Below, piece by piece: positions 8,084 to 12,662 of a stretch of DNA of 12,662 nt. Source of the DNA: JAGLTZ01 sp023135015. GTDB taxonomy: Bacteria; Blakebacterota; Blakebacteria; Blakebacterales; Blakebacteraceae. The stretch spans positions 1 through 12,662 of the forward strand of contig DAOVKT010000071.1 of the NCBI GenBank assembly GCA_030631625.1, given 5' to 3'. The stretch's first letter is position 1; each line of letters begins with the position of its first letter. Made by a program: the position numbers and the translations under genes. The notes beneath the pieces are model-generated. The model saw only the letters and a list, made by a program, of their open reading frames with translations. It did no database searches and was not told the origin of the DNA.

Positions 8084-9277
8084 CTAAAGATGTACGAACC
8101 CACCCAGCAGTAACGACATCACGCAGCCTATCACACCGACCAGGAGAGCCCCAACCAGTCCAACCGCAAAGGGCTTCATCCCTACACCCTTGAAGACCTC
8201 GAACCTGGTCCCGAGTCCTACGCCTGCCATCGCCGTCCCCAGCAGGTAGTGCGACCCCCATACATTGCCGACCTGCTTCGTCAGGCCGTTCCAGGCGTCG
8301 GCATCGAACATGCCAAGGGCCGCCCCATTACCGAGTGTGGCGTCCCCGATGGATCGGATGACGGCCATTCCAACGAAGCCGAGCACGAAAATTGGGAAGA
8401 GCTTAAGGAAACTCACTTTCCGGGCGCCCTCACCCCGCGTCCCACCCTGGTTTCGCAGGTAGTGGAAGGAAAGAATCGGCACCACCGCAGCAAGGAAGAG
8501 GTTGCGCGTAAGTTTCGTAACAGTGGCCGCCTTGAATGCTATCTCGTCGTTGAATACCTCTCTGTAGGTAAGCGCCGCGCCCATCACCTGGGCAGTCTCG
8601 TGGACCGCTGTACCAAGGAAGAGACCGATCTGCTCCGATGTGTGCAGCAGGTGGGGTGCCAGATAAGGATATATGAACATGCCGAGCAGCCCGAAAAGCG
8701 TGATGTTGGCCACCGCATAGGCTACCTCGCGCTCTTCGGCTTCGATCACCGGCGCCGTGGATACAATTGCTGTCACCCCGCAGATGGCGGTTCCTGCGGC
8801 TATCAGCGTTCCCAGGCGTGTGGGCAGTTTCAACAGCCTGTTGAACCAGCTCACCAGAATGAGACCTCCGCTGACGGCGGCAAGGACGATCGGCACCCCC
8901 CACACCCCCAGTTTCAGGACATCCATCAGGCTCAGCTTGATGCCCACCAGAATAATCCCGAGGCGCAGCAGCTTGGTGACGCTGAAACGGATACCTCCCT
9001 GAAATACCCTCGGCAGAGGCACTGCGTTGCCAATCAGCATGCCCACCAAGATCGCCATCAGCACTCCGGATACCGGACTGGGCTTGCCGGTGGGATCGAT
9101 ACCCTGAAGGCTCAGGATCCAATGACCAAGTGCTTCCGCCAGCGGTACGGCAACCAGCATGATGACGAGTGCCAGTATCGCGCCAGGCAGAAGGCCGGGA
9201 ATCTCTTTCAATCTCTCCACACCGAAAGCACCCTTAATAAATCTACTTCCGGAAATATCTGAATTCGTCGCCGTCAT
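8084..9277 (-). CDS. YeiH/UPF0324-family membrane protein (putative sulfate/sulfur-oxyanion exporter family)
   Basis: A 397-residue integral membrane protein with about ten hydrophobic segments. Family marks, numbered from the chosen start, are AAGTAICGVTAI (about 160-171), GTAVHETAQVMGAA (about 223-236) and TVTKLTRNLFLA (about 252-263), all hallmarks of the YeiH/UPF0324 group. The group is annotated as putative sulfate exporters by analogy with TauZ; no transport has been shown here. It is somewhat longer than E. coli YeiH (about 350), mainly in a longer N-terminus and a loop near residues 56-70. The frame runs back to a GTG at 9355. I chose ATG 9277 because AGGAGG lies just upstream (short 3-base spacing) and the overlap with thiC is only 35 bases instead of 113. 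The overlap with the end of thiC on the same strand implies co-transcription and translational coupling, placing the gene under the TPP riboswitch. Its stop is 6 bases from the stop of the convergent exporter gene. Confidence 0.85.
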   Translation of the reverse strand: MTATNSDISGSRFIKGAFGVERLKEIPGLLPGAILALVIMLVAVPLAEALGHWILSLQGIDPTGKPSPVSGVLMAILVGMLIGNAVPLPRVFQGGIRFSVTKLLRLGIILVGIKLSLMDVLKLGVWGVPIVLAAVSGGLILVSWFNRLLKLPTRLGTLIAAGTAICGVTAIVSTAPVIEAEEREVAYAVANITLFGLLGMFIYPYLAPHLLHTSEQIGLFLGTAVHETAQVMGAALTYREVFNDEIAFKAATVTKLTRNLFLAAVVPILSFHYLRNQGGTRGEGARKVSFLKLFPIFVLGFVGMAVIRSIGDATLGNGAALGMFDADAWNGLTKQVGNVWGSHYLLGTAMAGVGLGTRFEVFKGVGMKPFAVGLVGALLVGVIGCVMSLLLGGFVHL

Positions 9278-10943
9278 TGTCCTCCTGTATCCGGCGGGCC
9301 TCGGTCTCATCGACATTGTCGCTGTGGCAGGGAGCCTTTCCGTCGTGGCCTTCACTCACCGCATGCAGGGTCTCCTCGGCCAGCTCTGCGTACTCATTCG
9401 CCTTGCCCGAACCGAACATCTCGATCTCCCTGCTTATACGGACCGCACACCAGTCGTGGCCGCACATCGAGCAGTAATCGGCATCGGCGTCGTGGTCTTC
9501 TGAGTGAAAAGCTCTGGCGGTTTCGGGATCGAAGGAGAGGTTGATATGCTCCTCCCAGTTCAGGGCCGCCCTCGCTCTGGTGAGTTCGTCGTCCCGGTCG
9601 CGGGTCCCGGGTATGCCGAGCGCCACGTCAGCGGCGTGGGCCGCGATCTTATAGGCTATACACCCCTGCTTTACATCCTCCTTCTTGGGCAGGGCGAGAT
9701 GCTCCTTCGGGGTGACATAGCAGAGTATCGCCGCTCCGTGGTATGCGGCGGCGGTGGCCCCGATACAGGAGGTGATATGGTCGTAACCTGGGAAAATGTC
9801 TGTCACCAGCGGGCCGAGCACGTAGAAGGGAGCTCCATGGCAGACGCGCCTGGCGTACTTCATGTTGTATTCGATCTGGTCGAAGGGGATGTGACCCGGC
9901 CCCTCGATCATGACCTGGCAGCCCTTCGCCCACGCTCGTTCGGTGAGCTCGCCCAGTGTCTCCACCTCCCTCAGCTGCGCCTCGTCGGTTGCATCGGAGA
10001 GACCGCCCGGGCGCAGTCCGTCACCCAGCGAGAAGCCCACATCATATTCGCGCATGATGTCACAGATCTCGTCGAAGACCTCGTACATCGGGTTCTGCCT
10101 GTTATGCTTGAGCATCCACATGGCCAGTAGTGAACCGCCCCGGCTCACAATACCTATGAGGCGGTCCTTTATATACGGGAGGTGCTCTCTGAGCAACCCG
10201 GCATGGATCGTGAAGAAATCCACCCCCTGCCGGGCCTGCTTCTCAATCTCGCTGAGAATATCGTCGTAGGTCAGATCCTCGACCCTCTTCCCGATTATCA
10301 TCGAATAGATGGGCACGGTGCCGATGGGAACCGCCGAGGAGCGGATGATCGCCTCCCTGCATTCATCCAGGTCGCCGCCCGTGGAGAGATCCATTGCCGT
10401 ATCAGCGCCCCACATGATCGCCCACTCCAGCTTCTCGATTTCATCTGCGGTGCCGGAGGAAACGGGTGAAGCGCCAAGGTTGGCGTTGATCTTCGTCGTG
10501 GCCGCCCTACCGATGCATATGGGATCGAGTTTGTAGGAGAGATGGACCTTGTTTGCGGGGATAATCATACGCCCCGCGGCTATCTCGTCACGCACCTGTA
10601 CGGATGTGAGATGCCCCTCGAGTTCGGCGACCCTCTCCATCTCGGGCGTCACCATCCCCAGACGGGCGCACTCCAACTGTGTGACGGGTCCGAATCCTTC
10701 AGGGGCGGCAGCAGATCCGCCTTCCACCTTCCACCCTTCCGGAAGGAAGTCCCAGGCAGTCTTATCCGAGGGTTGGGGCATCCCCGGAGTATCGGGGGAA
10801 CTGAAGGAGAAAGGCGTACCTATCCGGGGTGGCTGTGCGAAGCTCCCCGGAGTGGTTCCCTGCTTTGTGCTGGAAGGATTATCGCCGGAGGCGGGAGGGC
10901 TCAGATGTTCTCCGGCATTCTCTCTGGATTGTTGCGTGCTCAT
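9243..10943 (-). CDS. thiC: Phosphomethylpyrimidine synthase ThiC
   Basis: A 566-residue ThiC, the radical-SAM enzyme that rearranges aminoimidazole ribotide to hydroxymethylpyrimidine phosphate in thiamine synthesis, in the cytoplasm. The core begins near VTQLECARLGMVTPEM (residue 87). Family blocks include INANLGASP, MDLSTGGDLDECR, GTVPIYSMI, FFTIHAGLL, RGGSLLAMWM, SLGDGLRPGG, MIEGPGHIP, GYDHITSCIGA and KEHLALP. The cluster-binding motif CSMCGHDWC (C491, C494, C499; CX2CX4C) is intact. ATG 10943 has AGAGG 6 bases upstream and lies 12 bases after a TPP aptamer, so the start is well fixed. Unusual are about 85 extra N-terminal residues, rich in Ser, Pro and Gly, and a tail of about 55 residues beyond the usual end after the cysteines. 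The E. coli-type long ThiC has a bigger, folded N-terminal domain, so this form is intermediate. It is the first gene of an operon with the YeiH-like gene. Confidence 0.97.
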   Translation of the reverse strand: MSTQQSRENAGEHLSPPASGDNPSSTKQGTTPGSFAQPPRIGTPFSFSSPDTPGMPQPSDKTAWDFLPEGWKVEGGSAAAPEGFGPVTQLECARLGMVTPEMERVAELEGHLTSVQVRDEIAAGRMIIPANKVHLSYKLDPICIGRAATTKINANLGASPVSSGTADEIEKLEWAIMWGADTAMDLSTGGDLDECREAIIRSSAVPIGTVPIYSMIIGKRVEDLTYDDILSEIEKQARQGVDFFTIHAGLLREHLPYIKDRLIGIVSRGGSLLAMWMLKHNRQNPMYEVFDEICDIMREYDVGFSLGDGLRPGGLSDATDEAQLREVETLGELTERAWAKGCQVMIEGPGHIPFDQIEYNMKYARRVCHGAPFYVLGPLVTDIFPGYDHITSCIGATAAAYHGAAILCYVTPKEHLALPKKEDVKQGCIAYKIAAHAADVALGIPGTRDRDDELTRARAALNWEEHINLSFDPETARAFHSEDHDADADYCSMCGHDWCAVRISREIEMFGSGKANEYAELAEETLHAVSEGHDGKAPCHSDNVDETEARRIQEDNDGDEFRYFRK

Positions 10944-10949
10944 TGAGCA

Positions 10950-10954
10950 CCTCT
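10950..10954 (-). promoter_or_regulatory. thiC Shine-Dalgarno site next to the aptamer
   Basis: Minus-strand AGAGG lies 6 bases before ATG 10943 and one base after the last paired base of riboswitch helix P1 (10956). This closeness means ligand-dependent closing of P1 can directly change ribosome access. Confidence 0.65.
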
Positions 10955-10955
10955 T

Positions 10956-11037
10956 CTGCTTTCCTACGCCGGTATTACCCGGATCAGGTTCAAGGGTGTG
11001 CTCTCAGTCCTACGACTCGCAGGACACCCCTAGCCAG
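10956..11037 (-). promoter_or_regulatory. TPP riboswitch (THI element) controlling thiC
   Basis: Read on the minus strand, all conserved parts are present in order: GGGGTG (P2 5' side), P3 GTCCT/AGGAC (11021-11025 with 11007-11011), the invariant CTGAGA (11002-11007), CACCC closing P2 (10994-10998), ACCTGATC (10982-10989), P5 CCGG/CCGG around GTAATA (10969-10982), and GCGTAGGAAA (10960-10969). P1 can be drawn as CTG(g)CT (11032-11037) with AGCAG (10956-10960). The ligand is thiamine pyrophosphate; binding is known to switch such genes off. Only 12 bases separate the aptamer from the thiC ATG and no terminator hairpin or T run fits, so translational control is inferred. Confidence 0.96.
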
Positions 11038-11084
11038 TTTCTGTCCGGAAACGGCTCTTTTGTGCAATTTCGGCGTCAGTCTGC

Positions 11085-11130
11085 CGGATTGCTTGTGCGG
11101 CGTACAGTAAGTATGCCTCCGCGCAATCCG
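11085..11130 (+). repeat. 46-base two-part hairpin
   Basis: Outer arms CGGATTGC (11085-11092) and GCAATCCG (11123-11130) are perfect 8-bp complements. Inside, GGCGTAC and GTATGCC pair over 7 bp (one G-U when read on the plus strand) around AGTAA. On the minus strand that inner pair becomes an A-C mismatch, so the fold is better as plus-strand RNA. It lies about 50 bases upstream of the aptamer in the direction of thiC transcription. It could be a protein-binding site in DNA or part of a small RNA; no T run follows on either strand. Confidence 0.5.
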
Positions 11131-11182
11131 TTGATTTCCTTGAACTTGCGCAAAATTGCTCGTTTCCAAACTAGAAACCTCA

Positions 11183-11259
11183 CTAGTACCCATCCAGAGA
11201 TTGCTCGCCGGCAACAGCCGGACTCGCGGTCCACAGAACGGACTCCAGATGGGTACTAG
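11183..11259. repeat. 77-base element with 12-bp perfect terminal inverted repeats
   Basis: CTAGTACCCATC (11183-11194) and GATGGGTACTAG (11248-11259) are perfect complements, extended inward by two mismatches and three more pairs. The 53-base interior has a further hairpin, CCGGC-AACA-GCCGG (11208-11221), then GGTCC/GGACT, and a direct repeat CGGACTC (11219-11225 and 11239-11245). Each end is the tetranucleotide CTAG, which is rare in many bacterial genomes. It may be a small structured RNA or a tiny non-autonomous mobile element; it does not look like a tRNA or a terminator. Confidence 0.6.
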
Positions 11260-11361
11260 CCAAGTTCCCGTCGAACAGAAAGATATGGACCTTTCCCTGG
11301 TCGGGCAACTGTTCGGGCTCCAAAAAAGTTTCGAAATTTTCCAATGAAGTTACAGAGTTCC

Positions 11362-11390
11362 TTGTAGATGAGGAAACAGTGTCATACTAT
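11362..11390 (+). promoter_or_regulatory. Candidate promoter of the glycosyltransferase gene
   Basis: TTGTAG (11362-11367) and TACTAT (11385-11390) are 17 bases apart, with A/T-rich sequence just upstream (11321-11342). The predicted leader is about 53 bases and includes the small palindrome ACAAT-T-ATTGT (11396-11406). The boxes match consensus only moderately. Confidence 0.4.
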
Positions 11391-11449
11391 TGCGCACAAT
11401 TATTGTCAGACTGTGAGCTCTGCTAACCAACTGTAACCCGAGGTTGCCC

Positions 11450-12662
11450 GTGCACGACATCGTCGAGAACCCCCAGAATATCAAATCCGCAGACATCATC
11501 GTTGGTATTCCATCATTAAACGAAGCGGACAATATCGCCTTCCCCACCGACGTGGCCTCGCGTGGGCTGAGGGATTTCTTTCCCGAAGCCAAATCAGTGA
11601 TAATCAACGTGGACAACAACTCCAACGACGGGACCGGCGAGACATTCATGAGCACCCCGACCCAGCAGCCGAAGATCTATATATCCACGCCGGAAGGGGT
11701 AAAGGGTAAGGGGAACAATCTGCGCAATCTGTTCAGGGCCAGCGTGGAGCTGAATGCGAAATTCGTGGTCGTGGTGGACGCCGACCTGAAGAGCATTACA
11801 CCGGGGTGGATCCGCTATCTGGGCGAACCGCTCATGGGCCGCTTCGACTACGTCACACCGATCTACGTGCGTCACAAGTACGACGGCACCATCACCAACC
11901 ACATTGCCTATCCGTTTCTGCGGTGCCTGTACGGGCTGCGTGTCAGGCAGCCGATCGGCGGCGATTTCGGATTCTCGGTAAGTCTGGCACGGGCCTTCCT
12001 TGCTGAAAAAACGTGGAACAGCAAGGTCGCAAACTTCGGTATCGACATCTGGATGACCACGATTGCCATCGCACGGGGGTTCAACGTCTGCCAGGCTTTC
12101 CTGGGTGCTCCGAAAACCCACCGTTTAAAAGATCCCGCCGAACAACTGAGCAAGATGTTCATCGAGGTCGTATCCACGATCTTCGACATGGTGGTCGATT
12201 TCGAGTACCTGTGGATGGATCTTGCCGAAAGCCGCCCCAGCAGCATCTACGGCTTCGGGCTGGGAGTGGACGAGAAACCACCCGAAGTGAATGTGAACAC
12301 CGACAAGCTATATCAGAGCTTCAAAGAGGGATTTGATGAGTACGGGGAACTATGGGAGGAGGTTCTACCCCTGCCGGAGTTCACACAGGTCAGGAAGCTA
12401 TTAGAAGCGGAAAACAAGGGATCTTTCTACTACCACAGCGATGTGTGGGCCAGGATACTTTTCAGCTTTGCGGTTGCCTACAAGAAGGCGGTAATCGATC
12501 ACACCCATCTTATGGAGGCCCTGATACCCTTCTATCACTCCCGGGTCCTCTCCTTCGTCAACAAGACTCTGGATTTCGGGACCTTCGATACCGAGGAATA
12601 CCTCGAGAACATCATCAGGATCTTCGAAAGGGAAAAGTACTACCTGATCTCCAGGTGGAAAG
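11450..12662 (+). CDS. GT-A glycosyltransferase related to mannosylglycerate/glucosylglycerate synthases, 3' partial
   Basis: An open frame of 404 codons from GTG 11450 to the window edge with no stop, so the C-terminus is missing. The start is supported by CGAGG (11439-11443) 6 bases upstream and an in-frame stop at 11414. Residues 15-130 form the nucleotide-sugar domain: IIVGIPSLNEADNI, VDNNSNDGT, the phosphate-loop-like VKGKGNNLRNLF (84-95) and the metal-binding DAD (110-112). Then follow RQPIGGDFGFS (166-176), FGIDIWMTTIA (196-206) and a conserved APKTHRLKDP (220-229). The order GKG, DAD, QPxGG, GID, HR parallels retaining mannosylglycerate synthase (GT78, about 400 residues) and glucosylglycerate synthases (GT81). 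The likely reaction is transfer of a hexose from a nucleotide sugar to a small acceptor such as D-glycerate, in the cytoplasm, for a compatible solute. Donor and acceptor are inference. It is divergent from thiC; any operon partners lie beyond the edge. No membrane segment or signal peptide is seen. Confidence 0.85.
   Translation, partial: MHDIVENPQNIKSADIIVGIPSLNEADNIAFPTDVASRGLRDFFPEAKSVIINVDNNSNDGTGETFMSTPTQQPKIYISTPEGVKGKGNNLRNLFRASVELNAKFVVVVDADLKSITPGWIRYLGEPLMGRFDYVTPIYVRHKYDGTITNHIAYPFLRCLYGLRVRQPIGGDFGFSVSLARAFLAEKTWNSKVANFGIDIWMTTIAIARGFNVCQAFLGAPKTHRLKDPAEQLSKMFIEVVSTIFDMVVDFEYLWMDLAESRPSSIYGFGLGVDEKPPEVNVNTDKLYQSFKEGFDEYGELWEEVLPLPEFTQVRKLLEAENKGSFYYHSDVWARILFSFAVAYKKAVIDHTHLMEALIPFYHSRVLSFVNKTLDFGTFDTEEYLENIIRIFEREKYYLISRWK

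Larger units (their letters stand above)
11038..11449. other. Structured intergenic region between divergent thiC and glycosyltransferase genes
   Basis: No coding frame here looks real; short frames crossing it also run over the riboswitch and lack family features. The region is less GC-rich than the flanking genes and holds two larger inverted repeats (11085-11130 and 11183-11259). It also holds a smaller one, GCGCAA (11121-11126) with TTGCGC (11146-11151), an A/T-rich stretch with the palindrome TTTCGAAA (11329-11336), and a candidate promoter for the rightward gene. The thiC promoter must lie somewhere left of the inverted repeats or within them, but I could not find a convincing -35/-10 pair on the minus strand. 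Confidence 0.6.

Noticed and set aside
8249..9262. A 337-codon plus-strand open frame
   Set aside because: It lies fully antisense to the YeiH-like gene, whose membrane segments and family motifs are clear. The translation is rich in His, Gln and Arg with no domain logic, typical of a shadow frame in GC-rich DNA.
9278..9355. Longer N-terminus for the YeiH-like protein starting at GTG 9355
   Set aside because: It would overlap thiC by 113 bases and add a charged, non-conserved stretch; AGGAGG before ATG 9277 supports the shorter form.
10549..11259. A 236-codon plus-strand open frame crossing the thiC start and its leader
   Set aside because: It runs through the antisense of thiC and the TPP riboswitch and has no family features.
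11183..11259. Rho-independent terminator
   Set aside because: The arms are separated by 53 bases and no T run follows on either strand.
1..12662. CRISPR array, tRNA/rRNA genes, transposase or phage genes
   Set aside because: No regularly spaced repeats, no cloverleaf or rRNA signature sequence, and no integrase or transposase motifs were seen on either strand.

Overview
This is a GC-rich, gene-dense stretch of chromosome from a diderm (Gram-negative-type) bacterium. The diderm call rests on an outer-membrane beta-barrel domain with a C-terminal aromatic signature. No phage, IS transposase, CRISPR array, rRNA or tRNA was seen. The mix of a large Asp-box propeller protein, an RND exporter and a retaining-type GT-A glycosyltransferase would fit environmental FCB-group or related lineages, but no marker gene is present and the taxonomy is a guess.

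Layout. (1) 2-2560 (+): 3' part of a large BNR/Asp-box (sortilin/VPS10-like) beta-propeller protein, followed by a hairpin at 2591-2623. (2) 2657-3337 (-): an AlkD-like DNA alkylation repeat protein with all four key pocket residues. (3) 3510-8077 (+): a self-contained export operon. It has a promoter overlapping a near-perfect palindrome, a TetR regulator, and, overlapping it by one base, a 1294-codon ORF. That ORF joins a complete 12-TM RND exporter (about residues 1-900) in frame to a signal peptide plus outer-membrane beta-barrel (901-1294). (4) 11037 down to 8084 (-): a TPP riboswitch, thiC, and a YeiH-type membrane protein that overlaps the end of thiC by 35 bases. This is probably a thiamine-regulated operon, and it converges on the exporter operon with only 6 bases between stops. 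(5) 11038-11449: a regulatory and structured intergenic region with two sizeable inverted repeats. (6) 11450 to the right edge (+): a GTG-started glycosyltransferase related to mannosylglycerate/glucosylglycerate synthases, cut by the window end.

How the parts work together. The TetR protein probably represses its own promoter and therefore the exporter. The exporter and its outer-membrane barrel are normally separate genes; here they are one reading frame whose topology would allow signal peptidase to cut the barrel off after insertion. The thiC leader has a complete TPP aptamer ending one base before the Shine-Dalgarno sequence, which points to control of translation. The downstream YeiH-like gene shares this transcript.

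The most interesting item is the RND-barrel fusion at 4193-8077. Next are the riboswitch-coupled YeiH gene, the 77-base inverted-repeat element at 11183-11259, and the N- and C-terminal extensions of ThiC. All family assignments come from motif recognition by eye; no database search was run.
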